This document shows, one piece after another, positions 46,381-57,200 of a DNA stretch of 64,000 bases. The stretch's first letter is position 1. Each line of letters begins with the position of its first letter. Location of the stretch: assembly GCA_918807975.1 (NCBI GenBank), contig OU964921.1:37722498-37786497 (forward strand), written 5' to 3'. This DNA is from Aplidium turbinatum (taxonomy: Eukaryota; Chordata; Ascidiacea; Aplousobranchia; Polyclinidae). The notes beneath the pieces are model-generated. The model had not been told where the DNA came from. It was given only the letters and a program-made list of their open reading frames with translations, and ran no database searches. The position numbers and the translations under genes were made by a program.

Positions 46381-48203
46381 TTGAGCTGTCGCTGTAAACT
46401 CCGAAACATCTTAAACTTAACCAACTTTTTATATATTATATTTATACATTTTCTACTGAATATGTCACGCCTTTTAAGTCGCACAGGTTCAAAGACTTTT
46501 CAAGATAACCTGGCCGGTGTTGATTTTACCTCCCCGTCTGCTGAGTCCACTAGTTTTGGCTGGCCGACGAGGAAGCAGGTTCCTGTGAGTGGGCACTCAG
46601 TCCCACTCAACACAGGTGGTGAAGCCTCACCGGTAGACTCTGTTGCTTTCACGAACTCGTTGCTTCGTCATGGCGACGAGTGTCCGATCCGTGATCCCAC
46701 ACCACACAGTGGCTTACCTGTCACATGCCACGAGTCAGCTCCACTATACCTGAGGTCGAATAGACTGCAGTCCGTCTGCCCTATTCGCCTCACCCTCCCC
46801 AATCTATTCCCCCTTCTCTGTCCTTTCTCCACTTGCAGGAGGGCATCTCGACCTTACCGAGATGTGCAGGCGTACCAGGACCATATGCGAGCATTCCATG
46901 GTTCGCGCGCCGAGTTCCTGATCACCTGTAGCAGGTGCTTCCGTGTTCTCCCTCAAGCTTACAAGCTGGATGGGGCCCTTCATCCGCTCTCAAGTCTTCT
47001 GGTGCCAAGGCCTGGATAGCACTTCCACTTTGCCCCCCCCACCTGAGTTTATGCCTGAACTTTTCCGTAGCCTACTGTTCTAACCCATCCAGGCAAGACT
47101 TCGCTCAGCCTAGCTGATGCTGACAGCTTGCCTGATCTAGATGTGTTGTTTCTTTCTCATCTGTCTTCGGCCGGACATGGGTCGGAAAGTGGGGACTCTT
47201 CCGATTCGTCGAACAGCAAATCTCTTTCCTCTTCCTCCACTTCCTCGCCTGATAGCCCAACCACGGACGGTTACGGCCCTATTGTCAGTGCGAATCCTTT
47301 TCTATATGCACCTCTGCGCAAGCCGACCTCCACCGGAGCCGTGGCAGTGGACTCGCTCGGTTTATCCAAGCCGGCCTCGCGCCCATCTTCTCTGCCTCGG
47401 ATGGCTACCACCGGAGCTGAAGCTGGAGACTTAATCAGCTCTTCCAAGCCGCCCATGTAGACCTCTTCTTCCAAGTCTCTCTAACACTGCCCATCTCAAT
47501 CCTCCTTATCTTTTAATCCTGTTTCCATCTGTCCTATACATCTTGTACCTCGAAGTTGTCTGCCGATACCCAACCCTTTACCCCACCTACCCAAACCACC
47601 AACAATGAATTCCATTCAACTATCTCTTCCCAAACCTTGACTCGACCCCGAAGCGACACCATGGCATGCAACCAAGCCACGCATGACCCCGGACTCCCAC
47701 AGACTACCCCAGGGATGTCCATCACACCCAACACTCAACGATCCATCCAAGACCCTGTTGAACCGGTCAGGGAAAGTAAGACGAAGAGCTCCAGGCGGGC
47801 TCTTTGCAGTTTAGTGAACCTTACTTTAGCGGGTGGCATAAATTTCGACCAGTTCTGCATTGAATTGGAAGAGTGGACCGCTGGCACTTCGCCGCTCAAG
47901 AGGACATGTCCTCGCAAACCACGCTTCAATCGTGGCGCCCGGGCTCGCGCGGCTCGCCGTCGTTCGAACGGGAGTTCTCCTCGGTCGGGCGGCGGGGGTT
48001 TGTGCGGGAACGGAGCCCGATATCGTAAGGGCGTGGGGTTGCGAGCCTCCTTCTCGCGGGACGCGAAGGGAACGGTCCGCCGGATCGTTGAAGGCAAAAA
48101 CAGTGACCGTCGTTGCGAAATCCCACCTCAAGAAATTGAGGAGAGATTTCGACGCGACATGACCGTTCCTGAAGCTGGGAGTTGCTCGCAGATGCCCGAA
48201 TGA
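46381..48203 (+). pseudogene. LINE copy C N-terminal coding region
   Basis: The frame 46381-47019 matches copy B (MSRLLSRTGSKTFQDNLAGV through the C2H2 finger). About 210 bp present in copy B are then missing. 47128-47460 is the Ser-rich linker, and 47556-48203 covers RRALCSLVNLTLAGGINFDQ up to EIEERFRRDM. The RT is absent. Nucleotide identity to copy B is very high, so the copies are young. Confidence 0.8.
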
Positions 48204-48480
48204 AGACATGATGCCATAACACATTTCACGTCGTTGAAGCACTTGTCGAATCGTTTCTTCACCCCTTCAAGGACTTTCATTCTCAACTTCTCACAGCACA
48301 TAAGATCACTGATCTCGGTCAACTTCTTCGCGCAAATTGTAATGGTTGGAAGCAAGACTCCGTAATACGCCTTGGACTCGCCCTGGAGAATGTCTAAAGT
48401 CTGGCAGATAGGCTTCATCACACGCAGATATTCGCCGAAGAAGTTGACGTCAGCTAGAAATAAATGAGCTGTTTAGAAAT
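48128..48480 (-). pseudogene. hAT transposase fragment
   Basis: - strand frame from about 48460: LADVNFFGEYLRVMKPICQT, LDILQGESKAYYGVLLPTI, KVLEGVKKRFDKCFN. This is the LDxLQGE...GxLLPT region conserved in hAT transposases. It abuts the broken end of LINE copy C at about 48203. Confidence 0.7.
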
Positions 48481-48930
48481 AAGACAAACTATGTTGTAGC
48501 CTAACTTCAAAGTTGTAAGCAAAACAAATCACACAAAATTGCCCTGTAACGATTTCTTTTAACAAAAACTATCGTGTAAGAAATTTTTATCAGCAACAAG
48601 TATTTTAGCTACGGTAACCATTTGTCAACAGTTTAATTTAACCAACGCGATAAAACCTTATTTTTGGACATCTAACATAGGTGATGACTGATGAGGCAAT
48701 GCTTACTGCATGTAGTCTACTGTAGCCTATATTCTATATAAAACATATACAACTTTACTTCGGCTATTATTAAAATGAACATTATCGATTTCATACCTCG
48801 ATCGCAGCTCCACACCAGAAAAATTCTTTTGATTCCCAAAAGACCGAAACTTTGCAACCAAACCGATCATATAGGATTATAGGCTATAGCCTATAACTTA
48901 ATATAACTGCTTGACCACGCCAGTGTTGCG
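48481..48930. other. Gene-free stretch
   Basis: AT-rich. No coding region or element end recognised apart from GTAGGCTA-type motifs. Confidence 0.5.
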
Positions 48931-48959
48931 AAAAAAACGAGTATTTTTTTTACTTTAAA

Positions 48960-49154
48960 TTAAAAAGTAGCGGGTAGCGAAGTGCGACTGAAAAAAAGTA
49001 GCGCAACTCCCGCTACCGCTACTTTGGAAAAAATAGCGCCGCTACTGCAGCCGCTACTCCAACTAAAAAGTAGCGCCGCTACCGCTACTTTTACCAAAAT
49101 AGTACCGCCGCTAGTAGCGGCGCTACAACAGTAGCGCGCTACTGCCCACCTCTG
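48960..49154. mobile_element. Worn TAGCG-rich hAT-type end
   Basis: Read on the - strand from 49154 it starts CAGAGGTGGGCAGTAGCGC and continues through many GTAGCGGCGCTAC units. The CAGAGGTGGG(C/T)AGTA start is common among animal hAT MITEs. The partner end is not identified. Confidence 0.55.
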
Positions 49155-49206
49155 GATATAGCCTATATTGTAACGTGCACTATATGTCACGAACGCTATG
49201 TCGGAC

Positions 49207-49579
49207 CATGGCCACCTAAAGATACAGCCTGATTTGTCACATTTTGCAGAAGTTTCCAGGTTTTTCTAACTTTATGGGCAAATGTTTAAATAATTTTTTC
49301 TAAAAATTAGATTTTTACGCTTTCTTTATTCTTTTTTCTAGATGACACAATAGGTTTTAACATCCTCACATGTTGAAAAACAAAGAAAATTGGATTTTGT
49401 AAATTTTAGTCAGACTGTTAATTTTCAATAACACTCTGATTTTGCGTTTTTCAACTTACTTTTTCTCATTTGCTACTGCTTCTCCAAGGCAACAAAAAAG
49501 TTTTTTGTCAAGCACTAGCAGTAGCTGTAATCAAAATCGGCAAATGTGACAAATCAGGCCGCATCTCCAGGTGGCCATG
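49207..49579. mobile_element. Small TIR element, 373 bp
   Basis: The ends match as inverted repeats over about 40 bp (CATGGCCACCT, then GCCTGATTTGTCACATTT). GTCGGAC is repeated at both sides (49200-49206, 49580-49586). No gene. It sits in a hAT transposase remnant, whose reading continues on both sides. Confidence 0.85.
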
Positions 49580-49599
49580 GTCGGACAAACTATGACAAA

Positions 49600-50175
49600 G
49601 TTTTCCACACGTTGGACCACGCATAGTCTGGTGTGGTAAAACGTATCAAAGACAATGCCCCAAGTGCTGTATGGACTTATTGCTTTCTCCACAGAGAGGC
49701 CTTTGCTGCAAAAAAGCCGTCTCAAAAGCTGCACGAAGTGTTGAATGATGTGAAGTGTGTAAACTTCATCAAAGCAAGTCCACTAAATCGGCGTTTGTTT
49801 TCGTCTTTGTGGATTCTGATTATTATCAAGCATTGCTGTTGCACACAGAAGTGCGATAGTTGTCACGAGGTCGTGTCCTGAAGCGAGTTTGTAATTTGTG
49901 AGAGGAGATTGCCATCTTCCTGAGGCAACAGAACTGTGTGAGATTAGCCGAGAAGTTTTTGCAAGAAGATTTCAAGGCAAAAGTTGCTTACCTTGCCGAT
50001 ACATTTGACTCTGTGAATTTTCTAAATTTATCTATGCAAGGCAACGGTTTTATGGGGATTAAACGCGCCGCAAAAGTATCTGCTTAACACAAAAAACTCA
50101 TATTCTGGAAAAATTATGTCACCAGAGATGAGTACGATATATTTCCTCAGCTAACGCAATACATCTGTGGCAATG
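49600..50175 (+). pseudogene. hAT transposase remnant (ZBED5/SCAND3-like), left piece
   Basis: It reads NAPSAVWTYCFLHREAFAAK, VLNDVKCVNFIKASPLNRRL, then, in other frames, RQQNCVRLAEKFLQEDFKAK and VAYLADTFDSVNFLNLSMQG. These match the central part of ZBED5/EPM2AIP1/SCAND3-like hAT proteins. Several frameshifts. The right piece is at 56182-56664, beyond the LTR element. Confidence 0.75.
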
Positions 50176-50179
50176 TTGA

Positions 50180-50749
50180 TGGTCACAGCGGTAAACCATA
50201 ATCTCTTCGTGGGAAAATTGTAACGTAAGATTCCCAAATCCGTTCGTCTGCATGCAATGACCCAAAAATAAACACACTTTCGAAACGTCTATTCAAAAGT
50301 GTATTCCAGTAAAATTAGCCCGAGGCTATCGAAATGACTGGTGCAACGCCGTACACCTAAAAACTGTCACTACAATACAAATTACTTGGATAAAAGACGG
50401 AACCTTTGTCCAGCTAGCAAGCACTAAGCCAACAGTTAAATGTGCGGCCAACTTTCAAACAATCATTTTACGAATGACCAGAATAGATATCAATATCTCA
50501 AATTCACGTAGAAAGTAACTGTGACGCAATAAATGAAAGACAATTATATGAAGTCATTCCAACAGGTGTTTAAAGCTGATGTAATATTTCCTGTTTAAAC
50601 AGGCCCAAACAAGTCCAAACAAGTTTGACACAAGTCTATGAACGATGGTGCAATTTTGGCACATTTTCTAGCAAGTTCCATGACGTAATATTCAGTAGAC
50701 TTGAACGGTTTTATATGACGTTTGATTTGTACAGAGATTGGCCGTAACA
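50180..50749 (-). repeat. LTR (3' LTR of the element)
   Basis: Bounded by TG...CA. Its last ~330 bp on the + strand are identical to the partner; its first ~240 bp are clearly diverged. Confidence 0.92.
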
Positions 50750-51067
50750 TAGCGGCCCCTAGTTATGACAGTCTAACATGGCATAACTAAAAAAGAATTG
50801 AAGGACAATCGTGAGCCAATGAATAAAAACACATGATACACAAATTGTTTGAATCACTCACGTTTAAGTTAATACGTAAATACAAAGGGCATGCAAAGAA
50901 TGAACAACAATACGGAATAATACACGACGATACATGAAATTGGTACCATAGGTATTAGGTACACGCAAAAAATGACGCTATATACCATGGTTGCGATAAT
51001 AACCGACTGTTCTGGGCTCAGACAAGGGTCGGCCACCGCAGACAAAACCAGGCTCAAACCATAACAC

Positions 51068-54000
51068 TTAGGTGTTCTTTACGGGGGCGAGGCACGAAAT
51101 ATCCCTCAACACGTAGTCTACTTTCACTTTCCCCGTACTCTCATCATAGTTGCAGACGGCAACTTTGGCTCTACGAACCACAGGCTTCCCTTTCCTAATT
51201 TGTGGAACTACCTCATGCACCCTCCCAAGTTGATACTTCCCACGTTTACCAATGTCTTGGAGAGAACCTACCACTACAAGTTGACCAGGCTCCAAATTCT
51301 CGGCCATTTTTAGCCATTTTTTCCGGCCCTGAAGACCTGGCAAGTAAAAATCGATCCATTTATTCCAAAACTGCTGAGAAAGTGACAAATTGAACCGATA
51401 ATCCCTTCTTAATTGGTCACGATCATGTGGTTGCCCAACAGCACAGTATGGGTCTAAGTATGGGGTCAAAAGTGAGGCAGGGGTGATGACAGTAAAATCC
51501 CTAGGGTCGTCACTCAAAGGTACCAAAGGGCGTTCGTTCACGATCCGAACGGCACTGCCTGTGTACGTAAGCAGTTCAATAAAATTGGGCTTACGAATTG
51601 AAGAGTCCAAAATGTGAAAAAAGTATTTGGTCACATCAGCCATGAAACCAAATCTTTCAAGCCGAAATCTAGCCAAGACATCTGCCAGAGGGTTTAACAA
51701 GTCAGACAATTCAGGACAAGAAGACATTACATCATTAACACAAGTTCCTCGAAATTCAGACTTGCCATCGTAAACAATGCGCTTTTTTAATTGTGACGTC
51801 ACAAAGTATGGTAAATACCATTCAAATCCCTTGACATTTCCTGCTTCACCCGCGCGCTCAATATAGCCATTAGATTTAAGATCTTTCATGGTGTCAGTAA
51901 GGAAATCACGAAGTTCAGGTTGTTTTAAAGCTTTCTTTCTTAAAGCAGCAGCTCTATCTGACGCCAACACAAAATTGTTAGGTAGATCAATATCTTCCTT
52001 CAACGGAACAGGTATCTCAAATCGACCATCTTTCAACTCAATATTCGGTTCGACAAGTTCTCTAGCCAAAATATCATTGCGAGACAATTCACAGGTTTCA
52101 TTTTGCAAAGTCAAATCCTGAATGACTTTATTCAGGTCTGCTATTTCCATATCACGAGACTCAATTTTACGCTGAAAGCCAGAGATGACATCCGACTCTG
52201 AAGACGTCTGCACTCTGCACACTTTAGCAACGCTTTCAACTAAGGGTGACTTACCACCACAAGCCAACCAACCGAGAGGAGTGAGTAAAGCATGCGGTTC
52301 ACTGCGATTTTCACCAACACGTTCTTCTTTTGCCCACATCAAATAAGCGTTGTCATTGCCAATCAGTACATCTACAGTACTACAATCATTCAAATGAAAC
52401 ATATTCACGTCATGAAAATGACGGAAACCACTTAAATCTTGTTTATGAGGTAAAGTTTTAACATCGTCAGCCCAAGCTGGGTTAACCACCGAGGTTATAT
52501 CACAAAACAGTTCATCAGTCTCTAACGACTGGATGTTGAGTTTAACAAGGTCAGCACAAGTAGGTTTCTGACCAGCCAGAGTATCTATTTTAAACGACGC
52601 TTTATCATACGGTTTAAGACCAAGTTCGCACACCAAGTCACTCGAAACAAAGGTCAACTGCGAACCAGGATCATGCTGACAATACACCAACTTCGATTTG
52701 CCAGTCATTGGAGTCAAAACACGAGCAGCAGTAACGCGGTTAAAGGCTGCTTTAACATTTCCAATCTTAACATTACGCACAGGAACTCTGGCACCAGCAT
52801 CATCTTTACCGAACGAATCCAGAGAATCACGTGACGTCACATAAAAATCATGCAGAAGAAAATAGTGTTTCCTATCGTTGGTAGGTCCACACTTACGACA
52901 GTTATTTGCATGATTACAGTCTCTAACCATATGCTGGCGCAAACAATTCAAGCATTTGCCAGCTTTCACAATGACATCTCTCCGATCTTTAGGTGTCAAG
53001 CGCAAAAATTCTTTACAATTAGACAAAAAATGATATTCAACTTGACCACGTGACGAACAACAAAAACATGCCGGTATGTCACTACGTCTGGCCACACCGC
53101 CGCGCGGTGCGCCAACAGCAGTCGAGTACTGCGAACTCCCTGAAATCACATTATCATGGGGTTTTACCGACGTCTGCCTAACCGGACATGAAGGTAATTT
53201 TCCTTTGCCAAACTTTTTAAAATGCTGCGACTCACCAGAATCGCCCATTAGCATAATGCTAAAATCAGTCGACTTGCGCGTTTCCTCCCGTACTACAAAA
53301 TCAAACAAACTCTGAAAAGTAGGTTCCTCAGTGCTACCATACTGATCACCTAAAAAGTCAAGATAACGCTGCTTAGCGTCAAACGGGAGTCGCTTAGCCA
53401 AATCCAAAACAAAACGTCCTTCTAATTTATCACGCTGACCATAAGCTTTCGCGTAAAGCAAACACTGCGACAATTCATCTTTAAACTCTTTCAAATCACT
53501 GGAAGAGATAGAAGTCAATTTGCTACCATAGCGATACTTTCTAATTTCTGGTTCTGCGAAAAGACCTCCACGAACCCCAAAACGTTGGGACAAGCGAGCT
53601 AACGACATTTCTATCCTGTCTTCCTCTGACAAGCCAGGAGTGTCAGAAACCAAATTAGCAATCGTTTGTGCAGCTGTTCTAACACAAGCTGCTTGCAACA
53701 AAGTCAAACGAGTTCCCTTAAAGGGCGAAGCTGCCATCAAGGCCATAACACGATTTTTAAAGAAGACAAATGGCATATTATTACCATCGTAACCAATCAA
53801 GGCCGCCTTATCGAAGAACGTCCTACTATTTTGGTATTCAAAAAAGCAATCCTGCTGTTGAGAACTTGATTTAGCGGGAGAAGACAAGCTATATCCCTTA
53901 ATGGGCTGAGTGGGCTCAGTCACATGCACAGCCCGATCACGATCCTCACATACGTTAAAATCAGGAGACACGATACGCCTCTCACAACCACCCAAATTAC

Positions 54001-55153
54001 GTGTAGCTGGGCGATCAGCAACTAGCGGCGCTGAAAACTGTGAAGGGGGCAAAGCATTACTGCTAATGGCGGCCCCGTGACCTGTACGCTCTGGGGGAGG
54101 AGTTTGGTTGTAATTTGCAGACCTTGGCTCTACAGCCTTCGGAAGATCCTTAGCCGCGGCCCCGAGACCTCCTGAAACAGCTGGAAAACATGTGGATTGT
54201 ACAGGTCCACTTACGGATTGAACAGGCGTGTGGAAAAGGTTAGGTAAATTAAACTGTGATTGATGTTCACTTCTGGAATGCCTAGAAGAGCCCTTCCTAG
54301 AGCTACGCCGGGAGCCCAACTCAGAACGATATTCAGCTAAAACTACCTCTTTACGTTGTTCGGCCCTCAACTGAGCGTCTTTGAGTGCGAACTCAGCAGC
54401 TCTAGCTTCGGCTCTCGCGGCGGCCTCAGCAGCTCTCGCTTCGGCCTCAGCAGCTCTCGCGTCGGCCTCAGCTCTCGCGGCAGCCTCAGCTCGTATGGCC
54501 TCAGCTCGTATGGCCTCAGCTCTTGCGGCAGCCTCTGCTCGTGCGGCAGCCTCAGCTCGTATGGCTTCAGCTCTTGCGATGGCCTCAGCAGCTCTTGCTT
54601 CGGCCTCAGCTTGGATCTGGAGCTCCTCTCGTCTTAACTGTAGGTTAATTTGTGCAACTATCCGTGACGAGCTCTCAGACATCCTAGTGCTTACACTTGA
54701 GGCGCTATCCTCAGGATGTATGTCAGCATCCAACCTATCTGACAACTCACTTTCTTTTTGTTCGAAGTTATTTTTTAACGAGTTAAATTCGGGATCTACC
54801 CTATCACGAAGTTCTGCCAAGATTGCAGAGTTAACAATTTTACTCAAAAGAGCATGGAAATGCCGTAATTCCTCTTCTAAAGTAGATAACTTAGATCTAA
54901 AAATTAACAGTTCCTGCTTATCACTCAAAGAACCTAGGGCTACAGAAAGTTTCCCAATTTGAGTCAAAATATCCCGTCTAAGATGCCGGGCCTCTCGAAC
55001 TGACTTAGCCTCATCGTTAATGGGTCCCTCCCCAGAATGGCCTGCCCGACCGCAAAGAACATCATCAGGCTTAAACTCAGTCGAGTCGACGGCGGTCGAG
55101 TCCCTGTCACCACCGAGTGTAGACATATTAAATGTTAGGGCTAAATTTAACAA
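51068..55153 (-). pseudogene. Pao-type gag-pol remnant
   Basis: One frame of 1361 residues. Recognisable parts in order: a Gag-like region with a long Ala/Arg/Glu coiled coil (~165-275; EARAAEA-type repeats), a Cys/His-rich zinc-knuckle region (~695-770, CFCCSSRGQVEYHFLSNC and CLNCLRQHMVRDCNHANNC), an aspartic-protease region of DUF1758 type (CQHDPGSQLTFVS, ~824), part of a reverse transcriptase (FGFMADVTKYFFHIL, ~1168) and the C-terminal DUF5641-like end of the integrase region (~1225-1361). This order is that of Bel/Pao elements. It is a fossil copy, not a functional polyprotein. Confidence 0.88.
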
Positions 55154-55424
55154 TTAAAAAATTAAGTTACACAAAATTACAGTAGTTATAAAAAACTTAA
55201 CTGCAAAGACCGTAAAAATACAAAAAAGAATTTAAATGCACGATACCGTAGCTGTACGAGTATGTGAAGTCCAAACGTCCACAAAACTTGCTTGGATTCT
55301 TCCACTTGAATCTTCAAGCACAGATGGATTGCCTTTAATCTTCTTTCTTGCCAATGAATGTCAAAGTTATTTTTTCTTCTGTACCAAACTGAGAAGAAAT
55401 GTCTTTACTTTTTAGCTTAAAGTT

Positions 55425-55610
55425 CTTCAGTTGCCTACCGAGAAGAAATGTCTTTAATTTTCTTTGCTTCTTTAGACTACCAACCAACAAGATCTTCTTT
55501 TATTATTTCTTTGCTTTTGTAGCCTACCAACCAACAACTTCGTCTTTTATTTTTTATGCTGCCTGTGCTTCCGTACAAACACTAGCCAGAGAATCGTCTT
55601 TTATTTTTTA
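55425..55610 (-). repeat. Tandem repeats in the leader of the LTR element
   Basis: The phrases CTACCAACCAACAA and TCTTTTATT recur two to three times between the coding region and the 5' LTR. Confidence 0.6.
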
Positions 55611-56181
55611 TGGTCACAGCGGTAAACCATAATTTCTTCGTGGGAAAATTGTAACTTAAAGTTCCCGGATCCTTTCGTCTGCATATAATGACCGAAGAAA
55701 CACACACTTGAACTTCTTTTCAAAAAGTGTATTTCTGTAAAAATTAGCCCACGGCTACCGAAAACGAGGGGGTGCAACGCGTACACCACTGAAAACTGTC
55801 ACTACAGAACAGATTACTTGGATAAAAGACGGAACTTTTGTCCAGCTAGCAAGCACTAAGCCAACAGTTAAATGTGCGGCCAACTTTCAAACAATCATTT
55901 TACGAATGACCAGAATAGATATCAATATCTCAAATTCACGTAGAAAGTAACTGTGACGCAATAAATGAAAGACAATTATATGAAGTCATTCCAACAGGTG
56001 TTTAAAGCTGATGTAATATTTCCTGTTTAAACAGGCCCAAACAAGTCCAAACAAGTTTGACACAAGTCTATGAACGATGGTGCAATTTTGGCACATTTTC
56101 TAGCAAGTTCCATGACGTAATATTCAGTAGACTTGAACGGTTTTATATGACGTTTGATTTGTACAGAGATTGGCCGTAACA
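55611..56181 (-). repeat. LTR (5' LTR of the element)
   Basis: Partner of 50180-50749, same TG...CA ends, followed directly by the GTTGA target duplication. Confidence 0.92.
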
Positions 56182-56841
56182 GTTGATATTAAGCAAACGA
56201 TAATTAGACACCTGAAACAGTTTGCCAAAAAGTTTGTGCACTAGTATGGAGAATCTCTAACACTTAATAACCAAAATGATTGGATAATTGATCCATTTGT
56301 TGGAAAAGATATGCCTCAACTTTCCATCCATGTTGCAGAACAGTTTATTGACATAACGACAGAAGTAGCAAACCGTATTTCTTTTGCGTCCTTCAAAGAC
56401 AAATACCCCAAAGATTCTGCAAACATCCCCTTTTGGGCTTCCATGTACAAACTGTATCCCACAGTTTCACAATTAGTGATTCAAAAACAGATTCCATTTG
56501 CAACAACTTGGCTTTGTGAGACTGGATTTAGCGCCATGTGTGTATTGAAAACTGAACAGCGAAACCGGTTGGAAGTTAAAGCCGACATGCGGCTATGCCT
56601 AAGCAAAATAACGCCTCGATTTCAAAAACTCACTGACAGCAAGCCAGCACAGCTATCTCATTAGTGATTTGATAAAGATATTACTTTCGGAAAAAATTAA
56701 TGCTTTTGTAGTGCTGTTTGTTTGCAACACAATCTTGTATGGCTTTTAAAATATTACGACAAATTGCTTGGGTCGCAAGATTTTACCAAACTGAATTTTT
56801 TTTTTTAAATAGGTCGCCTTAAAAACGAGTTGGGAACCACT
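56182..56841 (+). pseudogene. hAT transposase remnant, right piece with TIR
   Basis: The frame 56311-56664 reads AEQFIDITTEVANRISFASF, then PFATTWLCETGFSAMCVLKT and RNRLEVKADMRLCLSKITPR: the dimerisation domain of ZBED5/SCAND3-like hAT transposases. The element ends at GTTGGGAACCACTG (to 56841), the Charlie-type hAT terminus. The left terminus was not found. Confidence 0.82.
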
Positions 56842-56849
56842 GGGTTAGT

Positions 56850-57200
56850 ATAATCTTTCATCTAAGAAACAGGCTTCGGCGATAGCAGCAATGTCAATAT
56901 CCAGACAGTTTAGTTTGTATTTATTTCTGACTATCACAACGAAAAACAATATATGCCAAACATTGCAGAGGTCTAGAAAAAGGTAGAAGCGACAAAACGC
57001 GGACGTTATAACGTGCTTGATACCAAAACAGGATTATTAGTTTAAAATTTGGCACGGTGGCAACACTTTAGAAGGATTTCCTCCACGACCTATAGGTCGA
57101 CACGTAGTCGTCATATGTGGAGGCTTGCGAGCACCGAGGAATCTGTCAGAACAAACAAGTTCATGGAATTCTCTTACTTGATTTGACTACATATGACCTA
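56850..57200. other. Gene-free stretch
   Basis: Nothing recognised. Confidence 0.5.

Larger units (their letters stand above)
37019..48203 (+). mobile_element. LINE copy C, 5' half, split by a 7.8-kb hAT and a 251-bp insertion
   Basis: Leader 37019-37810 and 45624-46380, then the zinc-finger region to 48203. It stops before the RT, where it abuts a hAT transposase fragment. A ~115-bp leader block is tandemly duplicated (37021-37130 and 37165-37265, each with GTCGTGCGACTGCGAATTAC). The hAT at 37811-45623 and the inverted-repeat insertion at 45854-46104 are both bounded by target duplications, and copy B shows the empty sites. Confidence 0.88.
50180..56181 (-). mobile_element. Pao-type LTR retrotransposon, broken, inserted in a hAT
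   Basis: LTRs of about 570 bp (TGGTCAC...CGTAACA) at 50180-50749 and 55611-56181, with the perfect 5-bp target duplication GTTGA outside them (50175-50179, 56182-56186). One long - strand coding region lies between. The element is about 6 kb. Roughly 330 bp of the LTRs are identical by eye, pointing to a young insertion. It is broken (about one large break) because its coding region holds only part of a Pao polyprotein. Confidence 0.92.

Noticed and set aside
48960-49154. Complete hAT MITE
   Set aside because: Only one terminus is convincing; the candidate left end (CAGTGTTGCG at about 48919) does not match it, and flanks do not agree.
50869-51057. Hydrophobic 62-residue frame next to the LTR
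   Set aside because: Too short and without motifs; probably non-coding 3' sequence of the fossil element.
54381-54962. 193-residue Ala/Ser-rich + strand frame
   Set aside because: It is the antisense of the Gag coiled-coil repeat of the Pao-type element.
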